The translations under genes and the position numbers were made by a program. 64,000 nucleotides of DNA, taken from CADEED01 sp035502995. GTDB taxonomy: Bacteria; Pseudomonadota; Gammaproteobacteria; Steroidobacterales; Steroidobacteraceae. Positions 41,999-51,900 of this stretch are shown one piece after another; position 1 is the stretch's first letter; the number at the start of each line of letters is the position of its first letter. The notes beneath the pieces were generated by a model. It was not told where the DNA came from. It ran no database searches and was given only the letters and a program-made list of their open reading frames with translations. The DNA lies in the NCBI GenBank assembly GCA_035502995.1, contig DATJTW010000006.1, positions 1 through 64,000 of the forward strand, written 5' to 3'.

Positions 41999-44002
41999 AT
42001 GCGGTTTTTTCCGTTCACGGCGGCCAATGCGGCAATGGCGGCACTGGCGACGCTGTCTGGCGGTCCGGCGGCCGCCGCGACGCCGTTCGAGCTCGCGGAT
42101 TTCTACCGGCTCGCGACCGTGGCCGAGCCCGCGTTCTCGCCGGACGGCGAGCGCATCGCCTATACCGTCTCGCGCAACGACAAGGACGACGACCAGGCCA
42201 CCACCGACCTGTGGACCGTGCCGTGGAACGGCGGCAAGGCCACGCCGCTGTTGCGCACGCCCGATACGAGCGAATGGCAGCCGCGTTATTCGCGCGACGG
42301 CAAGGCCGTCTATTTCCTCAGCGATGCCGCCCGCGATGAAACCACGCAGCTCTGGGTGCTGAAGGGCGGGCGTGCGCGCCAGGTCACGAGCGTCGTCGGC
42401 GGCATCGCCGATTTCGATCTCTCGCCGGACGGCAAGCGCGCCGTGGTCGTCGCCGAAGTCGGCCTGCACGTCGGCCCGGTCGAGGACGACGACGTCCCAC
42501 CGCCCATCGAGACGGAGCGTTTCCTCTTCAAGCGCGACGGCGAGGGATATCTCGACGACCGCACGCGGCAGTTGTTCATCGTCGATCTCGCCAGCGGCAA
42601 GGCGCGCCAGCTGACGTACGGCCAGCGCGACCACTGGCAACCCGCGTGGTCGCCCGACGGCGCGTCGCTGGCCTACACGGCGAAGGAGCGCGGCGATACG
42701 GATCGCGACACGAACTACGAAGTCTTCGTGCAGCCCGTCGATGGCGGCGAACCGCGCCGGATCAGCGTCTCGCCCGGCCCCGACAACGATCCCGACTGGG
42801 GCGCACGGCCGTCGTGGTCGCCGGATTCGCGCCGCGTGTCGTGGCTCGAAGGCGGCGAGAGCAAGTGGATCTATTACGCGACCGCGCAGCTCGCCATCGC
42901 CGATCTCGCTAGCGGCGCGATCACGCGCCCGGCGCGCATCGACCGCTGGTTCTACTACCCGAAATTCGCGCCGGACGGTTCGGTCGTCGCGCTGGTCGAA
43001 CAGGACCGCGACACCTGGCTGGCGCGCATCGATCCCGCCAGCGGCCGCGTCGACTATCTATCGTCGGGCCCGCGCTTCGGCAGCGACTTCGCCGTCGCAG
43101 CCGACGGCCGGCTGGTGATGCTCGAGAGCGACGTCGACGCGCCGGCCGAGCTGTTCGCCGTCGAGGGTCACCGGCAGCTGACGCGGCACAACGACTGGGT
43201 CGCCGACCGCGCGCGCGGCGAAGTGCGCGACGTGGCGTTCCGCAGCGGCGACGTCGAGATCCACGGGTACGTCACGCTGCCGGCCGGCTTCGATCCGGCG
43301 CGGCCGGCACCGCTGATCACCTATCTACATGGCGGCCCCGTCTACCAGCACAGCCACGAGTTCGACCTGGTCACGCGCCTGTATGCCGCCGGCGGCTACG
43401 CGGTACTGGCCGTGAACCCGCGCGGCTCGTCGGGCCGCGGCTTCGATTTCTCGCGCGCCATCTACGCCGACTGGGGCAACCTCGACGTGCAGGACATCAG
43501 CGCCGGCATCACGCACGTCGTCGACGCGCATCTCGCGGATCCGCGGCGCATCGGCGTCGTCGGCTGGAGCTACGGCGGCATCCTCACCGACTACATGATC
43601 GCGAGCGACGCGCGCATCAAGGCCGCGATCTCCGGTGCCGGCGTCGCGAACGTGCTGGCGACCTGGGGCGTCGACATGTATGCGCGCGAATACGTCTATG
43701 AACTCGGCACGCCGTGGGAGAACTTCGAGACGTGGAAGAAGCTCGCGTACCCGTTCCTGCATCCCGAGCGCATCACCGCCCCGACGCTGTTCCAGTGCGC
43801 CGGCGCCGACGACAACGTGCCCTGCGCCGGCGCGCAGCAGATGTATCTCACGCTGAAGACGCGCGGCGTGCCGACGCGGTTGATCGTGTATCCGGGACAG
43901 AACCACGGGCTCTCCGTGCCCAGCTACCTCGTGCACCGCATGCGCAGCAACCTCGAGTGGTTCGACCGCTGGCTGGGCGTGCCCCGCGTCATCGCGCAGT
44001 GA
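41999..44002 (+). CDS. S9-family (prolyl oligopeptidase-like) secreted peptidase
   Basis: 667 residues from ATG 41999 with a GGAGAAGGGAG ribosome-binding site. Signal peptide to about residue 28 (LSGGPAAAA). A seven-bladed propeller (about 30-400) shows repeated FSPDG, YSRDG, WSPDG and FAPDG blade ends. The catalytic alpha/beta hydrolase domain (about 410-667) has the nucleophile motif GWSYGG, the Asp in CAGADDNVPC and the His in GQNHGLS. It should cleave peptides in the periplasm. Its 3' end overlaps that of the convergent gene by 14 bases. Confidence 0.9.
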   Translation: MRFFPFTAANAAMAALATLSGGPAAAATPFELADFYRLATVAEPAFSPDGERIAYTVSRNDKDDDQATTDLWTVPWNGGKATPLLRTPDTSEWQPRYSRDGKAVYFLSDAARDETTQLWVLKGGRARQVTSVVGGIADFDLSPDGKRAVVVAEVGLHVGPVEDDDVPPPIETERFLFKRDGEGYLDDRTRQLFIVDLASGKARQLTYGQRDHWQPAWSPDGASLAYTAKERGDTDRDTNYEVFVQPVDGGEPRRISVSPGPDNDPDWGARPSWSPDSRRVSWLEGGESKWIYYATAQLAIADLASGAITRPARIDRWFYYPKFAPDGSVVALVEQDRDTWLARIDPASGRVDYLSSGPRFGSDFAVAADGRLVMLESDVDAPAELFAVEGHRQLTRHNDWVADRARGEVRDVAFRSGDVEIHGYVTLPAGFDPARPAPLITYLHGGPVYQHSHEFDLVTRLYAAGGYAVLAVNPRGSSGRGFDFSRAIYADWGNLDVQDISAGITHVVDAHLADPRRIGVVGWSYGGILTDYMIASDARIKAAISGAGVANVLATWGVDMYAREYVYELGTPWENFETWKKLAYPFLHPERITAPTLFQCAGADDNVPCAGAQQMYLTLKTRGVPTRLIVYPGQNHGLSVPSYLVHRMRSNLEWFDRWLGVPRVIAQ

Positions 44003-45275
44003 GCGCCGCGCCCGGCGGCTCGTTCAGCGTGTCGAGGAAGCGGCGGCGTTCCGCCGGCGTCATGTGCGGCCAGTCCACCTTGCCCGGATGCAGCGCGCGC
44101 AACGCGTCGTCGCGCACGCGTGCGACGGGACCGTCGATGCGCGGCGCATCCGCCGCGAACTTCGCCGTCGCCCCGGTCGCCAGCAGTTCGAGCGTGCCGC
44201 CGATCACGCGTTCGTCGAGCGGCATCTCGCTGTGGCCGCAGTCGATGTAGCTGTTGCGCGCGCCGTCGAGGCACGCCAGCGCCATCGGCACCGTGCCGTC
44301 GCCTTGCTGTCCGTAGGCGTATTCGAGCTCGCCGCCGGGCAGTGACACGCCGGTGGCGGTGAGGCGGTTGCAGCCGACGACGACGTCGAAGCGCGAATCC
44401 GCGCGGCCGAGCCGGTCGGCGAGCTGTGCGCTGGCGCGCAGCATCGCGGTGCGCGGACTGAAGCCGTCGCGCGGCCAGGCGCCGTCGTCGAAGAGATCGA
44501 GATCGCCGGCGCCCGGACCGTAGGGCAGCAGCTCGTGCAGGCCCGGGAAAGTCGAAAAGACCTCGCGCGCCAGGAATTCCGCGTCGTGGCGCAGATCGAG
44601 CTGCGCGATCTTGCGGACCACCGAATACGTGCCGCGCAGCGCCTGCACGGCGGCCATCGAGCCGGAGTTCGGCGTGCCCAACAACACGACGCGGCCCACG
44701 CGCTCGCCGGCGGCATGCGTGAGTGCCGCGCGCGCGACCAGGCCGCCCATGCTGTGCCCGACGATGGCGACGTCGCGCAGATCGTCGGCATCGAGACGCT
44801 CGGCCAGGCGCCGGCCCAGCGTCGCGAGCGATTGCCGCCAGTCGTAGTCGAGCAGCACCGCGTCGTAGCCGGCGACGCGCAGGCTCAGCGTGAGCTTGAG
44901 ATACGAGTAGTTCATCGCGCCCAGCGCGACGACGCGCGAGCGATCGTCGAAGCGCAGTTCGGTGATGCGCCCGACCTGGATGTCGATGGGGTCGAGCCAG
45001 AGGATGTCGTTGGGTCTGCCGCCGCCGCGCACGAGCCCGAGCTGCGAACCCATGATGCCGGGCAGCACGTACACGCGGCGCGCGGCGGGGCCGGGCGGGT
45101 TGGCGAGCGCGGCGCGCGCCAGCGTGACCAACTGCGCGTGCAGCGCGGCGCCGAAGTATTCGACCAGCCCTTCGTTCGGCGTCGGCGCGGCCAGCAGGCC
45201 GATCAGCATCGGCTCGGGCAACGCCAGGCGGTCGTACGGCGTGATGTGGTCGGAGAGGGCGCCCGGTTCTGTCAT
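43989..45275 (-). CDS. LCAT-like alpha/beta hydrolase (lipase/acyltransferase)
   Basis: 428 residues, no signal peptide. It has the lecithin:cholesterol acyltransferase-like pattern: an N-terminal strand with VYVLPGIMGSQLG (oxyanion region), DYDWRQSLATLG, the nucleophile motif VGHSMGGLVAR (about residue 172) and a late QGDGTVPMALA block with the Asp, followed by GHSEMP with the His. Such enzymes act on lipids or polyesters; the real substrate is unknown. The last 14 bases lie inside the S9 peptidase gene. Confidence 0.8.
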   Translation of the reverse strand: MTEPGALSDHITPYDRLALPEPMLIGLLAAPTPNEGLVEYFGAALHAQLVTLARAALANPPGPAARRVYVLPGIMGSQLGLVRGGGRPNDILWLDPIDIQVGRITELRFDDRSRVVALGAMNYSYLKLTLSLRVAGYDAVLLDYDWRQSLATLGRRLAERLDADDLRDVAIVGHSMGGLVARAALTHAAGERVGRVVLLGTPNSGSMAAVQALRGTYSVVRKIAQLDLRHDAEFLAREVFSTFPGLHELLPYGPGAGDLDLFDDGAWPRDGFSPRTAMLRASAQLADRLGRADSRFDVVVGCNRLTATGVSLPGGELEYAYGQQGDGTVPMALACLDGARNSYIDCGHSEMPLDERVIGGTLELLATGATAKFAADAPRIDGPVARVRDDALRALHPGKVDWPHMTPAERRRFLDTLNEPPGAALTAR

Positions 45276-45305
45276 GCGAAAACGCCAGTCATGCGAAAAC
45301 GCCCG

Positions 45306-46205
45306 TCATGCCGCCAGCCCCAGTTTCGCATCGAGCCAGTCGAACGTCGGCCGCCACAGCGACTCCTGGAAACGCGACGCGAAGAAACCGCCGTGCCCGA
45401 TTTTTCCGCCGGCCTCGCGCGGCGAATACCAGCGGACGTCGAAGGCCACGTTCGGAAAGAACGGGCGCAACGCCTCCACCGTGCGCCGCGTGGCGATCGG
45501 GTCGTCCTCGAACGCCACGGACAACACCGGCGCGCGCAGCGTCGCGAACACGTTGTCGGATAGATAGGTGCGCAGGTCGGGGCCGAAGTGCTCCGGGCGC
45601 AGGCACCAGCGTTTCCACTCCTCGTACACGCCGCGCGGCAGCGGCAGGCCGCTCCAGCCGCCGCCGGTGGGCACGTAGCCCTTCAGCTTCAGCATCAGCG
45701 GACCGTGCACGCGCCAGAACCACCAGGCGAGATATCGGAACGGCGCGTGCTCCCAGCGCCAGTAACCGACGGACGTGGCGATCTGCACGTGCGCGCGCGC
45801 CAGCGCGTGGTTCGTCAGCAGCCCGACCAGCTGGCCGCCGATGCTGTGTCCCAGCGTCGCGAGCGGCGCGTCGCCCGCGCGTCCGGCCGCGGTAGACAGG
45901 GCGGCACGCATGTCGAGCAGGCCCCAGTCGCTCATCTTCGCGGTCTCGGTGGCGAGGTCCGCCGGTGCCGACCAGCCCATGCCGCGGTAGTCGTACACCA
46001 GCGCGTCGTAGCCGCGCGCGGCGGCATACGTGGCCAGCTTGAAATAGAACGTCTGCGGAAACCCCGTGCCGGCGCTGATGACGAGCGTGGCCCGGCGCCG
46101 TGGCGCCGCGAACCAGTGTCCCGCGAGCTCGCGCCCGTCCGCGCAACGGATCGAAACGGGCTCCGGCGCGATCTTCGCCGGCAGGTCGCGCAGCGCGGCG
46201 TTCAC
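45306..46205 (-). CDS. Alpha/beta hydrolase
   Basis: 299 residues from GTG 46205, which overlaps the oxyR stop as GTGA (46202-46205). It has the strand LVISAGTGFPQTFY (oxyanion), DYRGMGWSAP, the nucleophile motif LGHSIGGQL (about residue 113), the late Asp in FEDDPIATR and the probable His in GKIGHGGFF. The sequence is of the general serine aminopeptidase/esterase type. The coupling to oxyR is notable but the substrate is unknown. The upstream part of the long open frame is a shadow of oxyR. Confidence 0.78.
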   Translation of the reverse strand: MNAALRDLPAKIAPEPVSIRCADGRELAGHWFAAPRRRATLVISAGTGFPQTFYFKLATYAAARGYDALVYDYRGMGWSAPADLATETAKMSDWGLLDMRAALSTAAGRAGDAPLATLGHSIGGQLVGLLTNHALARAHVQIATSVGYWRWEHAPFRYLAWWFWRVHGPLMLKLKGYVPTGGGWSGLPLPRGVYEEWKRWCLRPEHFGPDLRTYLSDNVFATLRAPVLSVAFEDDPIATRRTVEALRPFFPNVAFDVRWYSPREAGGKIGHGGFFASRFQESLWRPTFDWLDAKLGLAA

Positions 46206-47098
46206 AACGCGTTCGCCTCGATCTGCTTCGCCAGCGACAGGATGGCGTCGCGCCGCGCGCTGGTCTTGCGCCAGATCGCGCCGATCGTGCGCGTCGGCAC
46301 CGGCTTCGCGAACGGGCGGATGGTGACGCCGCGTGCATTGCCGTAGGCGCCCCGGCCCGCGAGCTCCGGCAGCAACGTGATGCCGACGCCGGCCGCGACC
46401 ATCTGCCGCAGCGTCTCGAGACTGGTCGCCCGGAAATCCTGCTTCTCGTGGATCGGCGTGGTGGAGCAGACGTCGAGCGCCTGGTCGCGCAGGCAGTGGC
46501 CATCTTCGAGCAGCAGCAGCGTTTCGTTGCCCAGGTCCTCGATCTTGATGCTCGGCCGCGACGCGAGCCGGTGGCCGGCCGGCATCGCGACGGTGAACGG
46601 CTCCTTGTACAACACGTGCGAATCGAGCCCGTCCATCGCCACGGGCAGCGCCAGGATGCCGACGTCGATCTCGCCCGAGTGCAGCTTCTCGAGCATCGGG
46701 CCCGTCTGGTACTCGTACAGCATCAGCTCGAGACGCGGCAGCTGCTTGCGCAGCTTGGTGGCGACGTTCGGCAACAGATAGGGCCCGATCGTCGGCAGCA
46801 GCGCGACCTTGATGCGGCCGGCGAGCGGATCGCTGTGGCCGCGGGCCAGCTCGATGATGTCGTCGCTGGCCTCGAGCACGCGGCGCGCGCGCTCGACGAT
46901 CTCCTCGCCGGCGGCCGTCAGCGCGACGCGCTTCGGCGCGCGTTCTATGAGCTGCACGCCGAGATATTCCTCGAGCTTCTTCAACTGCGCCGACAGCGTC
47001 GGCTGGCTGACGAACGTGCGCTCGGCCGCGCGGCCGAAGTGGCGCGTGTCCGCAACGGCGACGAGATACCGCAAATCCTTCAGCTTGAGGTCGGCCAT
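46202..47098 (-). CDS. oxyR: Hydrogen-peroxide-sensing LysR regulator OxyR
   Basis: 298 residues. The N-terminal winged HTH (about 5-62: FGRAAERTFVSQPTLSAQLK) and the regulatory domain carry the redox pair Cys202 and Cys211 in EDGHCLRDQALDVC, equivalent to Cys199/Cys208 of E. coli OxyR. Peroxide oxidises this pair to a disulfide and switches on ahpC-type genes. It is divergent from ahpC with 106 bases between, and an OxyR-type site covers its own start codon. Its stop overlaps the start of an alpha/beta hydrolase gene. Confidence 0.95.
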   Translation of the reverse strand: MADLKLKDLRYLVAVADTRHFGRAAERTFVSQPTLSAQLKKLEEYLGVQLIERAPKRVALTAAGEEIVERARRVLEASDDIIELARGHSDPLAGRIKVALLPTIGPYLLPNVATKLRKQLPRLELMLYEYQTGPMLEKLHSGEIDVGILALPVAMDGLDSHVLYKEPFTVAMPAGHRLASRPSIKIEDLGNETLLLLEDGHCLRDQALDVCSTTPIHEKQDFRATSLETLRQMVAAGVGITLLPELAGRGAYGNARGVTIRPFAKPVPTRTIGAIWRKTSARRDAILSLAKQIEANAL

Positions 47099-47133
47099 AG
47101 ATGCTCTCTATCGAGTTTATCCAATCAATCGAT
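47097..47133. promoter_or_regulatory. OxyR binding site between oxyR and ahpC
   Basis: The sequence fits the OxyR consensus of four tetranucleotides at 7-base spacing: ATAG (47097), CTAT (47108), ATCC (47119) and CGAT (47130). The first pair is perfect and the second has two mismatches. The spacing 7-7-7 is exact. The site begins at the oxyR start codon, so OxyR bound there would block its own gene and stand upstream of ahpC, which starts at 47205. Confidence 0.75.
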
Positions 47134-47204
47134 TGGCCGGAATGGGGGTTCGCCCTGAGAATGCGCGCCAACCCCGACGAAACCAGTTTCACACAGGAGT
47201 TCAC

Positions 47205-47744
47205 ATGCTCGGTATCGGTCAGAAGTTTCCCGCTTATTCGCTCACCGGCGTCGTCTCGAACGATGCCGCCAAGGCTTTCACGCCCGTCGACCAGGACACG
47301 TACAAGGGCAAGTGGCGCGTCGTGTTCTTCTGGCCGAAGGACTTCACCTTCGTGTGCCCGACCGAGATCGCGGCGTTCGGCAAGATCGACAAGGAGTTCA
47401 AGGCGCGCGACGCGCAGGTGCTCGGCGTCTCGACCGACAACGAATACGTCCACCTGGCGTGGCGCACGGCGAAGGACGAGCTGAAGAACCTGCCGTTCCC
47501 GATGCTCTCGGACATCAAGCGCGAGCTGACCACCGAGCTCGGCATCCTCGACAAGGACGCGGGCGTCGCGCAGCGCGCCACGTACATCGTGGACCCGGAA
47601 GGCGTGATCCGCTTCGTGTACGTCACCGATCTCTCGGTCGGCCGCAACCCGGAAGAAGTGCTGCGCGTGCTCGACGCGCTGCAGACGGACGAGCTCTGCC
47701 CGTGCAACTGGAAGAAGGGCGAAGACACCCTGAAGGCCGCCTGA
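47205..47744 (+). CDS. ahpC: Alkyl hydroperoxide reductase AhpC (peroxiredoxin)
   Basis: 179 residues from ATG 47205 (CAGGAG eight bases upstream). The peroxidatic Cys is in DFTFVCPTE, and the C-terminal Cys pair is in ELCPCNWKKGE. The N-terminus MLGIGQKFPAYSLTG is of the form found with AhpD-partnered AhpC, not of the AhpF-type enterobacterial form. It reduces organic and hydrogen peroxides. ahpD follows 27 bases later in the same transcript, and OxyR is divergent upstream. Confidence 0.95.
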   Translation: MLGIGQKFPAYSLTGVVSNDAAKAFTPVDQDTYKGKWRVVFFWPKDFTFVCPTEIAAFGKIDKEFKARDAQVLGVSTDNEYVHLAWRTAKDELKNLPFPMLSDIKRELTTELGILDKDAGVAQRATYIVDPEGVIRFVYVTDLSVGRNPEEVLRVLDALQTDELCPCNWKKGEDTLKAA

Positions 47745-47771
47745 TCACGTTGATTAGTTAGGAGACACCAG

Positions 47772-48341
47772 ATGACCCTGGAGCAAATCCGCGACTCGAT
47801 CCCCGACTACGCGCGCGACCTCAAGTTGAACCTCGGCTCCGTGCTGACGACGACGGGTGCGCCGGGCCTGAACGAGAAGCAGGTCTGGTCCATCGCGCTG
47901 GCCTCCGCCATCGCGGCCCGGAACACGGCCTTCGCCCGCGCCATCGAGGCGCTGGCGAAGGCCCACCTGCCCGACGTCGAAGTGGAAGGCTCGAAGGCCG
48001 CCGCGGCCATCATGGGCATGAACAACATCTATTACCGTTTCCTGCACCTCGTGGAGGACAACGAGTACCAGACCATGCCCGCGCGGCTGCGCATGAACGT
48101 CATCGCCAACCACGGCATCGACAAGCTCGACTTCGAGCTGATCTCGCTGGCCGTGTCGGCGGTGAACGGTTGCGGCCTGTGCGTGACCTCGCACGAGAAG
48201 AAGCTGCGTCAGCACGAAGTCTCGCGCGAGGCCATCCAGAGCGCGGTGCGCATCGCGGCGACCATCCACGCGGTGGCGGGTGTGCTCGAGTTCGAGCAGA
48301 GCCCGCCGGCGACGACGTCCGCGACGGACCTGGCTGCATAG
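47772..48341 (+). CDS. ahpD: Alkylhydroperoxidase AhpD
   Basis: 189 residues. It has the AhpD all-helical fold with the proton relay and catalytic region GCGLCVTSHEKKL (CxxC at about residues 136-139, followed by the conserved His). AhpD is the reductant partner of AhpC, passing electrons through its CxxC from a lipoyl protein. Length and N-terminus (DYARDLKLNLGSVL) are typical. It shares the transcript with ahpC and ends before a strong terminator. Confidence 0.94.
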   Translation: MTLEQIRDSIPDYARDLKLNLGSVLTTTGAPGLNEKQVWSIALASAIAARNTAFARAIEALAKAHLPDVEVEGSKAAAAIMGMNNIYYRFLHLVEDNEYQTMPARLRMNVIANHGIDKLDFELISLAVSAVNGCGLCVTSHEKKLRQHEVSREAIQSAVRIAATIHAVAGVLEFEQSPPATTSATDLAA

Positions 48342-48380
48342 GTCGACGATCGGCCTCACCCCCTCCCTCGGGGTCGATCG

Positions 48381-48409
48381 AAAGGCGCCCGGATCCCGGG
48401 CGCCTTTTT
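48381..48409 (+). terminator. Intrinsic terminator after ahpD
   Basis: A 12-bp perfect stem (AAAGGCGCCCGG at 48381-48392, complement at 48396-48407) with an ATC loop ends in TTTTT. It lies 39 bases after the ahpD stop and separates the peroxide-defence transcript from the Nudix gene. Confidence 0.92.
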
Positions 48410-48464
48410 CTTTGGCGATGACGTCCGATCGTGGTGGATCGCGGAACCGGGATATCTTCCGGAC

Positions 48465-48878
48465 ATGGGTCCGCGAATCCATTCCGCCGGCGTGGTCGTC
48501 GTGCGTCGCGTCGACGATGACTGGCGCGTGCTGCTGCTGCGCGTCTACGACTACTGGGACTGCCCGAAGGGCGAAGTGGCGGCGGGTGAGGACCAGCTCG
48601 CCACGGCGCGGCGCGAAGTACGCGAAGAAACCGGCATCGACGATCTCGACTTCCGCTGGGGCACGGAATTCACCGAGACCGCGCCGTATTCGAAGAACAA
48701 GGTGGCGCGCTACTATCTCGCGGCCACGGCAACCGCCCGCGTCGAACTACCCGTGAACCCCGGGCTGGGCGCGCCCGAGCACCACGAGTTCCGCTGGTTG
48801 CGATTCTCCGAGGCGAAGACGCTCGCCGTGCCGCGCATCGCCGCCGTCCTCGACTGGGCCGCCGCCCGCTTGGATTGA
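48465..48878 (+). CDS. Nudix hydrolase (Ap4A-hydrolase-like)
   Basis: 137 residues. The complete Nudix box GEVAAGE...REVREETG lies at about residues 36-58. Around it are the start SAGVVVVRRVDDDW and the strand YDYWDCPKGEV typical of the MutT/asymmetric diadenosine tetraphosphate hydrolase group. It removes nucleoside diphosphate-linked moieties from small metabolites. It is the first gene after the ahpD terminator; the next gene follows after 57 bases. Confidence 0.88.
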   Translation: MGPRIHSAGVVVVRRVDDDWRVLLLRVYDYWDCPKGEVAAGEDQLATARREVREETGIDDLDFRWGTEFTETAPYSKNKVARYYLAATATARVELPVNPGLGAPEHHEFRWLRFSEAKTLAVPRIAAVLDWAAARLD

Positions 48879-48935
48879 GACCGCCGCGAAGATCCGCCCG
48901 TTGACGCCCCCGCGGTGGTTAGGCAGCCTGCCCGC

Positions 48936-51900
48936 ATGTGCCGCGCCCGCCTCCTCGGTCCCGTCCTGCTGCTCACGGCCTCGCTGCCGCTGCTCGGCGC
49001 CGAGCCCTGCGTGCCGCGCGGCAAAACGCTGGCGACGCTGGAGTTCGCGGTCGATCGCGCGAGCCGCGTCGAGCGCGTGCTGTCCATCCCGGCCGGCGCG
49101 CGAGTGCTCGTCGAAGTCTCCGAGTCCGGCAACAACCTGCGCGTCGAGCTGGTGGACGGCGGCCCGCCGCGTCTCGCGGACGATGCACTGCGGCGCTGGG
49201 CGCCGCAGCGCCTGCTGATCGCGCCGGGCGCGAGACGCGCCGTCACGCTCGCAGTCATCGGGCAGGAGCGCACGCCGGGGCGCGCCGCCGTGCGCGCCTT
49301 TGCGCTGGCGCACGACGAAGACCGGCGTTGCATCGACTACTGGGAAAAGGCAGCCGCCGCCGATGCCGACTTCTCGCGCGGCGAGCTGCTCAGCGAAGCC
49401 AAGATTCCCGGCGAGCCGGGCAGCGTCGATCGCGCTTACGCAGCGGCCGTCGCCGGCTACGCGCGCGCGGCCGACGCCGCGCGTCCACTCGGCGGACTGC
49501 TCGCCGCGCAGGCGCGGCTCACGCAGGCGGCGGCGGAGATCATCGGCGTCGGCGCGTGGGACGAGGCGGCCGCGTCCGCGCTCGATGCGGAGCAGCGTTT
49601 CACGGCGCTCGGCCACGACTATGGCCGCGACCGCGCGCGGTTCTTCTGGGCCCGCACGCAGATCTACCTGGCCCGCCGCGCCACCGGCCGTGCCGAACAG
49701 GAGCGCCAGCTCGAAGTCGCGCACGACACCTTCATCGCGGTCTCGGACAGCCATCGCCGGCGCGGGGAAGCCTACGACGCCGCCTTCGCGTTGACCTGGG
49801 CCGGTTTCGCCCACGGCCGCGCCGACCGGTATCCCGAGAGCATCGCCGACTACCAGCGGGCGCTCGAGGCGTTCGCGTCGCTCGACGAGCCGGCGCGCAA
49901 GGTGCAACTGCGGCAGAACATCGCGAATGCGCAGTTCGAGATCGGCCGCTTCAACGAGGCGCTGGCGAACTACTCGGCGGCACTGCAGGCCGCGGACCCG
50001 GAAGAGGAAGTGGAGATCTACCAGGCCATCGTCGCCAACGTCGCGTTCACCGAGTACCGCCTCGGCAAACACGACGCCGCGCTCGGGCACTACTCCCAGG
50101 CGCTGGACCTCGCGCGACGCATGCAGAGCCGGGACAACGAGAGTCGGGCGCTGCACGGGCTCGGTGTCACGTATCAGGCGGTGGGCAACCTCCGCGAGGC
50201 GACCAACTACCTGGAACGCGCGCTCGCGCTGCGGCGGGCCGAGCCGGACACGGCGGCGCAGAGTGCGACGCTGCGCGCGCTGGCCGACGTCGCGCGCGAT
50301 GCCGGCCGCCTGCGCGAAGCGCTCGCGCGGCACCAGGAGGCGCTGGGCGTCGGCGTCCAGAGCCCGCTGCAGGCGGCGCGCATCCGCCTCGAGATCGCCC
50401 GCGACCAGGCCGATCTCGGCGACTACGCCGCGGCGGAGACGCTGCTCGCCGAACTGCTCGGCACCGGTTCGGACGACCCGATCGTGCGCGCCGGCGCCGA
50501 GGCCGTCGCGGCGCGTGTCTCGCTCGCGCAGGGGCGGCTCGAGGCGGCCGCGCGGGATGCGCAGTCATCGACCAACTACTTCGCGGCGCAGCAGCTGCTG
50601 CAGGGCGAGTTCGGCGGCCTGATGCTCCAGGCGCGCATCGCCTGTGCGCGCGGCGACCGCGCCACCGCGCTCGAGTTCTCCGGGCAGGCGATGCGCCGCG
50701 CGGAAGCCATCCGCATCTCGAGCAACAATCCGGCACTGCGCGCGTCGCTGTGGCGGCCGCTGCGCCCGGCCTTCGATTTCTCCATCGGCGTGCTCGCGGG
50801 CAGCACGCCGTGCGGTCGCGGCGCGCCCGACCCCGAAGCCGCGCTCGCGATCGCCGAGGCATCGCGCAACCGCGCGCTCGATGATTTCCGCCGCCGCCTG
50901 CCGCCGGCTTCGGCGCGCGCCGATACGCGCCGCCGCGAGCTGTTCGAGAAACTCGCGGAGCGGCGCGCGCAGATCGAGGCGCTGGCCGACCGCGTCGCCG
51001 CCGACGATCCGCGCCTGCGGCTGGTTCGCGAGGACATCTCGACGCTGACGCGCGACATCGACCTGGCCGGCGGCGATGGCGCGCTGCCACGCGTCGACAC
51101 CGCGGACCTGCAACGCACGTTGCGCGGTGACCGCCGCGAGATGCCGGCCGACTCGGCGGCCATCGAATACTGGCTGGGCGAGGAACGCACGTTCGCGTGG
51201 GTCATCACGCGACACCGCGTGCGGTTCTTCGATCTCGGCCCGACGCCCGCGATCGATTCCGCCGCGCGCGCGTTGCACGCGGCGTCCAGCGCGTGGACAC
51301 AGGTCGCGTTGCCGGAACGGCTGCAGCGCGCGCGGGCGCTGAACGCGCTGATCCTCGCGCCGCTGCAACGCGACCTCGCCCACGCGCGTACCCTGTATTT
51401 CATCCCCGACGGCGCGCTGCACACCGTGCCGTTCGCCGCGCTGGCCTCGGGCACCGACGCGGCGCCGCGCTTCCTGATCGACACGCACGACGTCGCCGTG
51501 TCCCCGATGCTGCGCGCCCTGAGCGGCCCGCCGGCGCGCGCGACCGTCGCCGGTCCGGCGCTGGTCGTCGCCGACCCGGTCTACAGCCGGCAGGATTCGC
51601 GTTTCGCGGACCGCCGCACCGGTCCCGCCTTCGTGGAGTCTCCGACCGTCGCCGACCGCACGCTGCGCGGTGCGCATTCCTGGAAACGCCTCTCCGCCTC
51701 GGGGCGAGAGGCCGCGGACATCGCGCGGTTGCTCGGCGCGGACTCCGTCGAACTGCTGTCCGGCTTCGACGCCAGCCGCGTCAACGTGCTCAATCGCGGC
51801 CTCGGCAAGTACCGGATCATCCACTTCGCGGCGCACGCGGTCGCCGACACGGAGGCGCCGCAACTGTCGGCGCTGATCCTCAGCACCGTCGGCGCGGACG

